From NCBI RefSeq assembly GCF_037975245.1, contig NC_092566.1:4958001-5022000 (forward strand): DNA of 64,000 nucleotides, written 5' to 3'. This document shows, piece by piece, positions 1 through 13,000 of the stretch. The first letter of the stretch is position 1, and each line of letters starts with the position of its first letter. The DNA comes from Apostichopus japonicus. Taxonomy: Eukaryota > Echinodermata > Holothuroidea > Aspidochirotida > Stichopodidae. The notes below the pieces were generated by a model. The model did not search any database. It was given only the letters and a program-made list of their open reading frames with translations, and was not told the origin of the DNA. Made by a program: the position numbers and the translations under genes.

Positions 1-744
1 TAACTAACTATTCCTAAATTCAGATAAACGTTATTAATACCTCATTCTGAACCACCGAGTGTGAAGTAAAATCAACCAATTTAAATGGAAGTCTGTACAC
101 TCTAACCCCCCCCCCCCCACCCCCCGCCTTTTTTTGTAATAAAGAGTTGCTGGATAGCAATACCTGAGAGATGCCTTTAGTCTCTTCAAAACTTCATGTC
201 CCCGGGCTGAAAGTTCAATCTGTCTCCGAAATTTGTCACTATGGTAACACTTGATCGCTCTCCGTAAGGATAGGATATCACATCCTAACATTACAAATCA
301 ATATGCATTGGAAGGTTATACCGTGATTAAGTGAACACCCTGAAGTCGAAATATTGTCTTTCCATGTATGAAGCCTGAAATATTACCTTTATCTTTAATA
401 TCTTAACGATGTAGAAAGAAAAATCGTTACACATGGGTTACCGGTACTGTAATTCAGGAATGTATAGAAATTGTCATATAAGTAAGTGCTTAGCCTTTAG
501 CTACTGGAATAGTCAGCGGAGCATTAAATATATATATGCCGTGACGAAAATAATTGTCAATAACAAATATGTGGCAAACCCATTATAAAAGAACAGTTTT
601 ACACGAACTACCTAACATGCTATACGGTATATTTCTCTTCAAAGATATATATATGTTGCATTGGCATTACTTCCACGTGAAGCTTCATTGCCAAGTATAT
701 AAACAGTTTTACAGATAGGCTATATAGAAGTGTCGGTCTACGAT

Positions 745-965
745 GGCATGGGATGGGGTTAGAGTATATAGTGTGTAGGCTTCAGCGGGGTACTGTTAGT
801 GGGTGAATTAGATGGGTGGGTTGGAGTCGGTAAATAGGTAGGTTTTATAGATGCAGTTTGTGGGTGAGATGAAATGGGATGGGTGAGTGAGTTAGGTTGA
901 AATGAGATGGGTGAGTGATTTAAGGGGTGACTGTGGGTAAATTGAATTGGATTGGGGTAGCTTGT
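745..965. repeat. G/T-rich degenerate minisatellite
   Basis: The plus strand is very rich in G and T and poor in C, with recurring words such as GATGGGTGAGTGA and GGGTGGGTTGG separated by variable spacers. The minus-strand translation is dominated by Pro, His, Ser and Thr, as expected from simple sequence. This is a degenerate short-motif array, not a gene. Confidence 0.55.
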
Positions 966-3389
966 GTGAGGTTGCATATATTTTCGGAAAACTGTAAATA
1001 AAAGTGCTAGATTGAGGAACTGCTGGATCTCTGTGGCCTACCTTCCATGCATGTACGTAAGGCTATATATCGTCTGCTATACGTCTGTAATACAGAGCCC
1101 GACATCTGAGTGAGATGGTTAATTCACAAAATCTAAAGAATGGATTTTAACGGTCGATAACAATCACGATTAATTTTATCCCTTAAATTTTATCCCTTAA
1201 AGTATTTTCCTATAACTTATTTGTCTTCATATGTAAGTTCAGTGCATTTTAAAACTTGACGTAACGAATACAAATTTTGGACACCTATCCGATTGGTAAA
1301 ATGTTATTTCAAAATCCGCATCCGTAATCATGTTCAGTTTAAGCAACATTCGAGCCTCTGAACTGATCGTTATCCGTATTCCGATGTTCGAATATGCAGA
1401 AATCAGTGGAAAGTGAGAATGTTTCATTTTGCATTTCAGCACATGCATGACCGAAGTGCTCATATACAGAAAGTCTGAGCATTATAATACAGTGAGCTAA
1501 CTGCCATACACGCATATCTACGTAATATGAAGTATTGCATATGTGAATAGTCATAGATAATATAGAAGTTGACTGTAACATGCAGCGTGTACAATACTGG
1601 CGTATCTCAATGCTGGCGTATATTTATTAAAACATATGCGTTTTCCTATCTTTTCGGGATTTTTTTTTATTGTCTCTCCTAAAATGACTGCATGGCATTG
1701 TGAACATGAAAAGTTCCTATTACTTCCGCAAAAGACAGACCGAGGCCAACATCGGGACTTGTTTATGTATCAATAATAACGGACGATTTATGGTTAATAG
1801 CGAGGTCTCTGACGACGTGTACTCGGTAATAATTCCATACAATGTTATATCTCATCTCCTTCCGTTATTTTTGAAGCAATTGAGAACATTTTACATCTGT
1901 ATGCCATCGATCATCTAGTCGGCTTTAAAGGGATATTGTCGGTCGGTTGGATCTGATAGCGTAAATAGAATCGCTGCATTGAAATTGTCTACATTTTGGG
2001 TTCAAAACCACACCCTCATAGAATATTGCATTGGATATAACATGAAAACAAAGAAAAAAATCACATTTGTTGATATTCTGTGAAAGCATCTGGCAACAGT
2101 AGAAAGTAAGTTGAAAAATGGAAAAATCGACAAATATCAACATTTTGTCGAGATGTCGACTTACGTGTAACATGTCATCTTTGACATTTTGACAAATTTT
2201 ACCGAGATGTCAAATTAGCATAAAACTCGGTATCTCGACAAAAATTCAATATATGTCGAGATGTCGTTCTATGTTTACATGGATAACCTCTACATCTCGC
2301 ATGTTAACTTATGACCGCCGCCGTATAATACCTCGAATTAGAAATGATACTGACGTATTTCAACTAACATGAGGTGCTGATTATTTCTCCCTTTAAAATA
2401 CGTGAACACTCCTTTAAAGCTTGGAGGTTTCTGGTTACAATGAAAAGCACCGATACATACTCTCGTGTGTCGCAATGAGAGACTGTCAGTCTAACTAAAA
2501 AAAATAAAAACTCCCTCGACTATATTTGAAGATATAGAATGTTGTTTTATATTTTCTTTCCTTTTACAAAACATTCCACGTTCACTTACTTGGTATTGCA
2601 TTTTCATGAGACATTTCAGTCTTTAGGTCGGGTGGGAGCCGGTGGGGTTAGGTGCACGTTGATTCTGTATAATACATTGGTGTCCCACCAATCCCCTCCT
2701 CGTATATCTTCCAATAGACTACCTACATACCCACTCGAAACTGTGCCATCTCAGCTATGACATCAGTAAAGTGAGTTAGTTAGTAAGGCTAGTGGAGAGG
2801 GCGCCATGTGCTATATCAACGTAGAGTTCCTTTATAGAGAAAGGAACTCTTTATCAACGGGTCATGGGCCAATAAGGGGGTGGGGGTGTCTGGGTAAATA
2901 AGGAACGGGTTCAAGAAAATAATGTATTCTTATTTCATAGTTCCTTAGGGGGAAGTGACGGCTTCACTCAGGAGCCCGGTGACACAATTATTTCCCGGAG
3001 CTCGAACTGGCTCTAAATACGCCTCGTGTTAGTAAGACACATACCTCGTGCCAGATCATCAAGTAAGTAGTCTGACACTCGGGAAAGATTGAAAAGAGAT
3101 GAAAAGATAGATCAAATAGATTGATAATAGATCTAAACCGTCGCCGTGTGTTGTAATCAGATTATATGGGCAGTATGTAATAAACCATCACAGATCAAAT
3201 TACTTTATGTGTATAGTCCAATTTAAGATCTATGTCACGCCAGAAATTTGCCTGCTCTGTAACCTTTATACCAATAACAAAACCAATTTAAAATTGTGAT
3301 CCACATATATAGTTTAATGTTTCACTGTTATTGATCCTCATTCTTGTGGAGATTTGTTGCCTTAATTCTAATTTTAACATTCTATTCTC

Positions 3390-3396
3390 TATATAA

Positions 3397-3435
<39 letters not shown>
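3390..3435. repeat. (TA)n microsatellite
   Basis: Nearly pure alternating T and A over about 45 bp, with a few AAAT interruptions at its left end. Confidence 0.9.
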
Positions 3436-3438
<3 letters not shown>

Positions 3439-3665
3439 GCATTTATACGGTTGACTACAACCATGCCGACATCTTCTCTATAAAACAGTTTCAATTCCTG
3501 CTACTCCTTGTCACTTTCGGTGATCATGCACTGAAGAAGAGCTAGTTTTGCTCGAAAGCTCTGCAAAAACCAAACATTGGCTGTTTTACTTCCAATCACT
3601 TACCTAATTCAATTATTGTATCTCACTCGAGATCCAGCCTTTCTCTAAATGCAGCATAGTTGTTT
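3436..3665 (+). mobile_element. Possible Penelope-like retroelement tail fragment
   Basis: The segment lies between two TA arrays. Near 3530-3565 it has CTGAAGAAGAGCTAG followed by GCTCGAAAGCTC, a go-around of complementary AGAGC and GCTC/GCTCT words ending in CGAAA. This arrangement resembles the non-coding tail of Penelope-like elements. Its left edge (AACGCATTTATACGGT, from about 3436) recurs at about 11567, which supports a dispersed element. No reverse transcriptase or GIY-YIG coding sequence is seen. The family assignment is a guess from memory of the motif style. Confidence 0.25.
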
Positions 3666-3683
3666 AACAGTTTTTCCGTTATT

Positions 3684-3685
<2 letters not shown>

Positions 3686-3724
<39 letters not shown>
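3686..3724. repeat. (TA)n microsatellite
   Basis: Uninterrupted alternating TA of about 39 bp. Confidence 0.9.
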
Positions 3725-3727
<3 letters not shown>

Positions 3728-4102
3728 TCATATTTTTGTAACATTTAGTTAATGTCATCATATCGTGGTAAATTTACTGCGAAATGTACTTATCTCTGGT
3801 AATGGAATTCGCCCGCCATTCCACACAATAAATATGAGGCTCGTGTGGATTTAATGTGACTTCCTGGAATGTGCAAAAACGGAAACAGACTTGAACGTTA
3901 ACTCCATGACACACTTTGACATCTCATCGCGTGTAACTTTCACTAGTTAGAGTTCTACGGAGGTGTAGAAGAGGCATCGCATCGACGATTTACAAAAAAA
4001 TTGGTACATGTATATTAGTTACTGTATCTCGTAGGAAAGATAATTTCCAGATATTTAAACCTCTGAGAAAAGAAAACAGCATTCATCACAACGTCTTGTT
4101 TA

Positions 4103-4672
4103 AAGGATTGGTTCAGGTGTTTGACATGTCTATTTTGTATGAAAGAGCACAAAAAGACAAAAAGAACAGTGGAGAAACTATCATGATGGCATGCTCTATT
4201 AAGGAGATATGACACTATGAAGATATCAAAATTTCTTTGAAAATGACTGGTGTAGAAAGACTAACTGTGAGGGTGTGATGTCACATCCTCACTTCCTTAA
4301 CATGTGTGAATATATTTCTTTAAAAATTATTTACATTTTTTAACACATTTGAAAATAATATAATCAAAAATTCTTCAGATGTTTAATCTCAAATACTTTC
4401 TTTGACAAATATGAGATCTCCTGACATATCTTTTGGTTGAAAGTCATGAAATCTCACAAAATATTTAGAAAAAAAACAAAGACTTTTCAGGAATGTGAGG
4501 ATTTGACATCACAGCTAGTCAGATTTCAGCAGTTTCTACACAATCTGATAAAACTTTACACTTGAATATCTCTTTAACCGAAAAAGATATTGAACAGTTT
4601 TTTCACCATTGTGTTTCTTTTATTGTCCTCTTTCATATAACATAAACATGTATGACAACTGAACCAATCCTT
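4103..4672. mobile_element. Foldback MITE with long terminal inverted repeats and TA target duplication
   Basis: The left end begins AAGGATTGGTTCAG and the right end is its exact reverse complement, CTGAACCAATCCTT. Both ends are flanked by TA (4101-4102 and 4673-4674). Inverted similarity continues inward: words such as ACATGT, TATGAAAGAG and the segment GTGATGTCACATCCTCACTTCC (4268-4290) meet their diverged reverse complements in the right arm (about 4490-4520). Each arm is roughly 180-200 bp, around an AT-rich centre of about 190 bp. There is no transposase frame. A TA duplication suits a non-autonomous Tc1/mariner-type element, but the superfamily is inferred only from the TA flanks. The arms have diverged (roughly 70 percent by eye), so the copy is old. 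Confidence 0.72.
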
Positions 4673-4674
4673 TA

Positions 4675-7600
4675 ATATGCACATTGTATGTAATGGTCAA
4701 TGTGATGTCCTTCTTACGCCTATGGCAAGCCAACCGGGACATATAACGGACCGGGTTTATATACTCGCAACAGCCAAACAATTTAAGGTTTTTCATTCAT
4801 GAGATACGAAGTTTTTCAAGCATGAGGGCTCGACGAAAATTCGACAACGTGTCACTTGAAAATTCAACAAAATAATAAATGAAACAATGTTTCCAATCTA
4901 GAAGCTACGAGAACGTTGTCCCGCGGGAATAACAACTGCATAAAGCTTCACTTTATTGTAGTTTACTTTACACAAGAACTAAATACGGTACACACGAAAT
5001 TCTACATTACCTTGGCTTACAAGAATGCAGTAGTGTGGATTATATTATGATACACGTTCTCCAATTTCTACGACGCGTTCTCGAGAAGAAAAAAAAACAT
5101 AAACAAAAAATTGTTACGCGTTGCCGAACTTCGATGACGCGTTGACAAACGAATCTTATAAATGAAAGCGTTTCACTGGCTGCATGTTATACCAAATTCG
5201 CTTACATATAAGCAGTCGTTATGGACCCTTCGACATGCCGTCTATATACGCTTCGATGGAGTAATTATTGATGACAGTGATCAATCACTTTGTTCCCCCT
5301 CTTTATTCAACTGTGGCATACCAACAATTTCGAATTGTCCTTAAGTGATCTTCTAAAATTAAAGGCTGTTAAAAGTTTGACCTTCAAATATACCTTACGA
5401 AGTTCGGAAAAAATGTTTTACTCACGATTAACTTTGACACCTTTCATAACGTTTCGCTTTAGTATTTGTGTTCAGTGAATCATGTTATTGTTTCAATATG
5501 ATTAGTACTCAATGTCTGGCAGTTATGTCAATGAAGGGAAAACTGCAGAATATGTATATAGTGTGTAGAAAATAACAGCAGCACTGTTACTATATGGTGC
5601 TTTGATATGATAGCGTTTATGCATAGTTTTCTGTATTAACATGTTACACGTGATAGCATATAACAATACGCGCATAATACGATTTGATCCGATAAACCCG
5701 CATAATTATCACCTTCATTGTGACGTGACACTGTAGTCTTCCCCTTACATAGTCTTCCTTCGAGTTCCCCCTCCCTCCCTCCACCCCACCCCCGCCTTGT
5801 AGTACGGGAAAGAGTACGAGTACAAAATAATATCCACCTTGTTAATGAGTATTTGTTCGAGTACAAGGCTCTATGCTTGAGTACACGAGTGTCTGAAATG
5901 GTTTCCAAATATGTTCCAAGTACTTGTACAAATCCAAATGGGCGGGTACAAGATAGAGTACCCTTGGTATGAGTATAATAACGAGTACAAAGCTCTATAA
6001 GAGAGTGTACGAATATACAGTCCTACATTGGTATACTATAGTTTTACAAAATGTCCGAAGTATGAGTACAGTCCCACGAGGCAGTAGCGTGAGCGCAGAG
6101 AAGACAATGATGGGTCATTTCCCCGTCCCCCACCTCCATTGTTAGTCGGGGGAGGGGTGGGGACGTTTCGTCAGGGATTTTATTACATTAAGACGAAGAA
6201 GAATTAGACCGTCTCTACGGACTCAGGACGCTCTTGCAAGAAGGGTCATGCCGCTACCTAAATCAGTCGGGGAAGGTGGGAGGGGGGTAGAATTCTACCC
6301 CATCACCTCCTTAATACCTTTGACATTCTGTGTACGTTACTGTCATAAGGGCGAGGTACTGATTAACCCCTGCCTCCCCCACTTAACCACCCCACCCCTT
6401 GACGATTAACGTGTCATTACTATGTACTGAACTAAGTGATGAACACACACTGTGGTCTGTAAGTGTAGCGCTTGCAAATGTGAACACATACGAGCAATAT
6501 TTGTCACACAGCGCTAATTGTTCGAATCGCTTTTCAATATTTTACGCACTGCTGGTCGTTGAACTCACCGAGAAATTTTATCACATTTTCCTGGAAAACC
6601 AATGGAGTTACTTTTTTTTTTGCAAATGCGTTGAAAAATTAATGGCCTAAGATTTGTAGTGTCAATTATCTTATTAAGTATATGTGAAAATATTACAGTT
6701 TTTTATATTTTTTATTATGTTTTATTATTAAAATAGATATAAAACACATATATAATACAACTTTGTAAGTAAGTAATAAATTTAAAGGAACGTTCAGACA
6801 AAGTATTGCTCCGACATAAATGTTAATTTTTATTGGCTATTAAATATTTAACACGTCGCTTGGTTTATTCCCTACCGTTTTCACACACACACAGACATAC
6901 ACACCAAAATCCTCTGAAATAAAAGGAACAGCACGAATGTTTTAGATTAAAATCATCTTAAGAATTATACAAAACACCCCGTGTCAATTTTAAAATTGCA
7001 AATTCTGATGTCAACCTTGTTTTCATATATAATGCACTGGAAATAAAAGCATTAAATGAAAGTACAACGTGTAATTCATGCGTTACTCAATCGAACATGA
7101 ATTGTGAGCTATGGAGCTTTTACCCCCCCCCCCCTCCACCCCTCCCACAAAGAAAAAAACCTGTAAATTGTGTCCTCGAAATAGTGAGAAAAGTATTCTT
7201 CAATACAAATTACAGTGGCTATATGTGTAATGATCTGAAAGGGTGATAAATATAGCAAAAGTTAATTTTAGAATTTTTCAAATCTTTCCGCGTTCGTGTT
7301 GTTTCCTCCCTGCTCGAATGCGCAAAATCATTTATTTAAGTGATACGAACTCACAACACATGTTTCTCTCTCCCGCCGCCCCCCCCCCCCTCTCTCTTTT
7401 TCTCTCTCTCTTTCTCCCGGTCGGGAAAGTAATAATCTGATGTATAGCATTTGTTATTAGTTGCTTGCAGGTATCGTGTTGTCACGATAATTTATTTCTT
7501 CATTCCCAGGAGCGCAGACTTGAGAAAGTCTAAAACTGTCATCAACCCCCCCCCCCCCCCCAATAGTGCATGCATTTGAAGAGGCTGCTATGTACTGTAT

Positions 7601-9842
7601 ATCTCATTCTTTATACTTTGTTTGTTTACCTTGACAGAGGTGTTATCCGCAAATGGATTTGCCAAAAATATACACAAAGTTTAACGTGTTGTGACACAGT
7701 CTTTATTTTCATTAACAACACGGTTTATTTCTACACTTAAGAGACAAACTATAAATGATTTCTCAGACAAACTGACGCAGTAAGGCAAAGACACATGTAA
7801 CGAACTGGCAATCCTCTTATAACTATAACATTACTGTAGTGTAAAACATGATATTAAGCGAAGTTGTCTTCCCCTCACCTCTTTGGATGGGGTCGGGGAG
7901 GGTTAGGGAGGGGTGGGGAGGGGACGTGCACGTCCTAAGTAGGCTATATAAATGACCTAAGTCTGCCTTGTAGAAAATTGTTCGACCTTTCTTCTGCTTT
8001 TCATAATTGCTTTCAGCTGGCAAAGTGCCAAAAGTCTGGAACCATAAATGACTTTATTTCATGAATACTCCGCATCCCATAAGGAATATAGATACTTAAC
8101 CCCCCCCCTCCGTCCCCCGCCCTCCACCCCCTTTTTTAAGGTACCACTCTATAATTAGAGTAGTGTGCATCCGCTCGAAAAGTTAACCAGTTTGGACAAA
8201 GAGTCAAACTAACCTAATGTTGTTTTAGCATATTATCAGTTACCATCATTGTATGTTTTTTTCTGCCCTTTTGTGAAAGAGCATAATTTAAAGTACAGAT
8301 GGTGTGAAAATGCAGAGGATTGAAGGTTATATAAACCATTTTAGCAATTCTTTGGTTAAATGTTGATATTATAATCCAAGCGAGCAGACGGAATGGTTGG
8401 GGTTCAGTACGCTAAACTTGCTCCCCTTCATATAGATCAAAATATAAACCGTCATGATATATGGAACTTTGCAATGAGAGGCCAAGATCTCAGTTATCAC
8501 TGATTTGATATAGGTATAGGATATGCCAGTTGAAAACTTATATGCTTTGGCGGGTCTTGAAAGCCACGAGTTTAGTTTGTAAGTCAATGGATCGTTTAAT
8601 TGTGGTGCGACATTTTTTTTATGTTACGCTGTTACTGCGTGGGAACACCATATGTTATCTGCATATTCGACAGCTAAGCGATGTATGTATTTATGGGTGC
8701 TTATATTTTCGCATAAAGTATAAAACCTATTCAAAAGGATCAGAAGAATCTCCAATGTTATTCAAAGGTTCCACTTACATAGAAAGAGCGTCTGCCTTTA
8801 AGGCATTTTTACACAAAGTACTTAACCGTCCTCAAAGGTCAAGAGATTTAAACACATATATGAAGAGATGATGTAGAACGGTTAACTAATGCATGGTTAA
8901 TCATGTTGTTGTTGCAGCCTACCACACATTCATTACACGTACACATTCAGTTCGTGTATGATATGTTTGTGTCGTGTAAACGAAATAATCGAACAGTGGA
9001 AATATATGCAAACAAGATAAAACAGAAACGCATGTACACTTGAACTTATTTTGTACTGTTGTAGCTTGTCAGGGGCGACGGATGAATGTCCAAAGGGATG
9101 GGGGTGGGGTGGGGGGACAAACGTGAGGACCTCGACAAAATGGACACTCCGTGCAATCCGTGACACAAATTTAAGTCTCTAAATTTGTTTTGTCGACAAA
9201 ACGACACTTTCTAATTTGACAGTTTTCTTAATTTTGCAAGTATAAAGAATACCTTTGGAATAACAAAAGAGTACTTTCTCGTTACCAAACTGTATGAAGG
9301 ACGGGTGACCCCCCCCTCACCCCTCGCGTCGTGGGTTCCGCCGCCCTTGCTCACAAGTAGGCCTATATCTCTAGACGAATAATGGTGATTGAGTTGTTTT
9401 TCCTTGGCCAACTCAATATTAATCAGAATTGGTCTCCGGTCAAAGAAAATGTCACAACTATATATACAATTGTAGAGAAGTTTTCCCCCGACCCATTGAA
9501 ATATGAAAATTCGTTCCTGGATATATTTTCATAAGTATATACCAGTATAACTATATAAACAGGATAGACATATGGCGCCTCGAAGGTGACGGTAATTATT
9601 GATGGTAAGAAATGATAACATAGTCACGGTCTATGACGATTTCATGGCAAAACGGTTTTAACCAGCTTATCAATGGTTTTACTACGTGCTTTAAAATTAA
9701 ATGAGATGTACATTTTTCGTCATTTATTTACTTAGCATAGCTTCAAGTATAATGTTGATGCTTGATAAAAATCATATATATATATATATATATTATCATA
9801 CTGCCCTGAATTTAATCAGTCAATTTTATTGTATGTATATAT
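4675..9842. other. Intergenic tract with homopolymers
   Basis: No gene recognised. It contains an array of GAGTAC words (5805-6075), C homopolymers of 12-16 nt at 7123-7134, 7379-7390 and 7546-7561, and short AT microsatellites. CpG is locally dense (12 in 5041-5160). A 113-codon plus-strand frame at 8530-8871 has no recognisable domain and no codon periodicity I can defend. Confidence 0.55.
5805..6075. repeat. GAGTAC-word degenerate repeat
   Basis: The hexamer GAGTAC occurs about seven times in 270 bp, often as GAGTACAA, with related AAGTACTTGTAC and GGGTACAAG words between. Spacing is irregular, so this is an eroded minisatellite or a repeat-element fragment. Confidence 0.5.
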
Positions 9843-10068
9843 GATCTTCCCGCAAGCAGGAACTCGCGAAAGAAGCCATGGAGGCTTGTAGACTCGCAAG
9901 CTGACCGAAGCCAATCTCTCGGCACACATCCATTTAACGTCCATGTCGGGAAGTTGTTATTGAACAACACCCTTGCCAGACGACACACATTGCTGTCGGC
10001 GGGGAATCGAACCGGGGATCTCATGACTGGGAGACGCCGGCGTTAACCACTAGGCTATACACTCCGGC
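9843..10068 (-). mobile_element. tRNA-derived SINE, full-length copy (family 1)
   Basis: Read on the minus strand it begins with a tRNA-like head: A box TAGCCTAGTGG (10047-10057) and B box GGTTCGATTCC (10003-10013), the spacing of an internal RNA polymerase III promoter. A tRNA-unrelated body follows, ending in TTCCTGCTTGCGGGAAGATC and then a TA/CA-rich tail. An 18-bp slip duplicates part of the head at its 5' edge: TAGGCTATACAC occurs at 10051 and again at 10069. The body matches the copy at 14278-14467 at 187 of 190 positions without gaps, and matches an older copy at 45694-45897. It encodes no protein; an open frame across it (9812-10024) is incidental. Confidence 0.88.
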
Positions 10069-10081
10069 TAGGCTATACACA

Positions 10082-13000
10082 ATTACAATTACAATTAAAA
10101 ACTTCGTATCTTTGTAAAAAGTAAAAAAAAAGAAGTAAAGTAACAAACAATATGTTTTCAAGGGTTTTTTACTTTTTCATAAAGAGTAGGTTTTGTTAAC
10201 CGCACCTTCAGTAATGTCATGCAACGGGCAATCACTTTAAGTGTGCAGGTATATACACTAGGCTACACTGAATGTAATTTAGCAATTATTTGAATCGTGG
10301 TCAAGTCGGCTTGACAGTTAAGCCAATTTGTGGCTTCCAAAGTTGTTTCATTTTTATTTATAGCAAGACTGCTAAATGAGCTTATTTCTTCACGGTTAAC
10401 TGGAGTTTCTCTGTATACAAATCATGTTAAGAATTACCCTATCAATATTGAGTATATGCAACCACTGCAGAGACTTTATACGTTGTACACGCGATATCAA
10501 TTTGGGCATTAAATTGATACTATGATTTTACGTATAGGTTACACGTAAAGGAAAAGATTTCAAGTTATGACATATGGGCTGTTTGTAGGTTAAGTTCAAA
10601 TGTAGATGCGCTACTAACCAACCCCTCACCCCCCCCCCCACCGCATTGCCCGAATCCTTCTCCCACCTATTTTTCCCGCAAGATTATAGGGCCTGCAATT
10701 AAAGGTAATTAATTAACAGGCGAACAAACTTTTAATTACGTCACTGCGTCATTATCGGTCACTACTACATGACGTCAAGTCCTACAGAACGATTTGGCGT
10801 ATGCCATACTAAATAAAGATCAAGTATGTATCTTACAAACTGCTATGCAACATAATGATGGGACTTGCATCCCGTAACTACACGGGAGGATGTTCCCTTT
10901 TCTCCCCTTCCCCTCCCCTCCCTCCCCTCCCCTCCCTCCCCACATCATACACATATCCGCGACACGAGCTAAGTCAAAGTACCATACGCCTAGAGAATTT
11001 ACAGTCTTACGTTTGAAGCAATTATCCACCCGCCCCTCTTCTTCACCCTAACACCTTCGACAAGACTAGACAGATTTACCCTGGATACTGAAGGGTCCCC
11101 TGTCCCCTCCACGCCATCCCATGCAGATTTATCTCCCTCTCAGCTCCTTCAACTTGTCAACAGACATATTTAATAAAGAAAATGGCATAAAAAGCACATT
11201 TTACTTACCAAATGATACCGTTCCGGCTTTCCCGGACTGTGTAGAAAGTAAACTGTTCCGCACTCTGCTGTTTACGACATGTCATCCTGTAACGTCATTG
11301 TAGTTCACTATTCTTTAATGACTATAAAACCTCTCTAAGTTATATCACATAATAGAGAAAAATGCCTTTTCACTGAATATACGTGAAGCTACTGATTACA
11401 CATTAACTCCACAGAAAGTCTCAGAAAATTGAGGAAAGATCCGATTTGATGACGGTTAGTTGCAGGTTTCACGCGTAATACATGTATATGTACACTCGTA
11501 TCACGTGTATACGATTGTATACAGTCTATATTGCCTTTGTTCTGTTCAAGGGCAAGTTATGTCGAAACGCATTTATACGGTAGACTATTTGTATAGAGTT
11601 GTATTCAAACAATTCGCATGCGAAACCTGGCCAGACAATTAAGGAAATAAAAGTATGAACTCAGAATATTAAAGTGCAATGCGCTTTTTTGCTACAAGGC
11701 TGACACAAAAAGATTCAAATTTTCTGTTTATTTATTTCTTCTTCATTCGTTTATAAAAAAAAACTTGTTATGCATTGTTCTGTTTCGTTCTGGGCGATTC
11801 AGCCTATCATCGAAACAAGTAAAATGTAAGCAGGATCCCGGGGACTAAAGCACTTCACGCCTCATAGATCCCTATGTTAATCGGTGTTAATAAGCCTTAT
11901 ATAACTTCCACAACGGTTAACACTAGACGTATATATTTGAACCCCACAAACTAATGTTCATGATATACAATGAAAATACAACAATTTCTAGGCAAAATAT
12001 TCGCTTTGAAAGGTATGCATCTATAGTTACACGTCTCGTTCCTACTTGTTGAAAAGAAATGAAAAGCGAGTTTACCAATGCGCATGACAGTATATAAGTC
12101 AGGGGAACATAGAGGCAACTCCCCACCCCCCCCCCACCTCCAGCTCGCCCCTCTGCAGTGTTGTGGATAAAATCAAAATGGGCCCCTTTCCATAACTATA
12201 TGGAGTGCCTCTGTTTGGGAAAAAGAAGCATCCATTTGACCACTTTTGTGATTTGAAGAGGCCTCTTTGTAGAACAATTCAGCAAAGTGCAATTAACATG
12301 TGCTCATAGTAATCAACGGCGATGCCATTCAAATGTGGCTGTGCTTCAAACAATTTATAAAAAAGTTTCAAATTCACTTCCCTAGAAATTCTTACTCTCC
12401 CTGGATCTAAATGATTCACGGACAGGGAGCATATTGAGGCGTGTTAGCATTGAGAAGTTTATGTCTCAGTGCGCATGAGCAAACTTTTTAGAGGGTAGCA
12501 GAAGGATGCCTTTGGAAACTTTATCGTGGATGACCAGTATTTTATATTCTAGCATATTTGAAAAGGCAAAGCTAAGAGCTTCAACTTGAGGTTTATAAGT
12601 CGGATTATCAAAATACTGAGGGATACACCGTAAATTTCTTTGTTAAGCTGAAATTGTATTCTAGCTTCAACACTTTTAATCAAAATGCAAATGTTGTAAG
12701 AAATATATCTGTTCTATGTAGAAAAGCGTAAAATTATGTAGATTAACGATAAATAGAAAATCTGACTGGGAAATGTTTTGAATATGGAAAAGAGTTTTAA
12801 AAAATATGCCTAACCTAACTAAGCTATAGTGTATTGTATATTCGTTGTTATTTGAGGTTCTCAGAGCACTCGAAAATATAACACCAATATCCAAACACCC
12901 GAAAGCTGCTTTAAATGGGATAATATAGTGACTTTTTTAATTCTCTGATGAAAGATGAACATCTATGTGTAGAGTAAAATTTGATTTCCTTAAAAACTCC

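Larger units (their letters stand above)
1..4100. other. Gene-poor intergenic tract
   Basis: No open frame here has recognisable protein similarity; frames are short (under 90 codons) and their translations look random or low-complexity. Contents that can be named are a C13 homopolymer at 106-118, a G/T-rich imperfect repeat block at 745-965, a patch of recurring GTCGAGATGTC-like words at about 2120-2270, and two TA microsatellites (3390-3435, 3686-3724) bracketing a possible retroelement tail. CpG dinucleotides are frequent, unlike in the genes at 40-58 kb. Confidence 0.6.

Noticed and set aside
3525-3570. Hammerhead ribozyme in the retroelement-like tail
   Set aside because: The conserved CUGAUGA core reads CTGAAGA, so the catalytic core is not intact.
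8530-8871. 113-codon plus-strand frame
   Set aside because: No recognisable domain, repeat or splice context; length is plausible by chance in 64 kb.
9812-10024. Minus-strand frame with a near copy at 14220-14459, looking like a conserved protein
   Set aside because: The similarity is explained by two copies of a tRNA-derived SINE; the frame covers pol III boxes and has no independent support.
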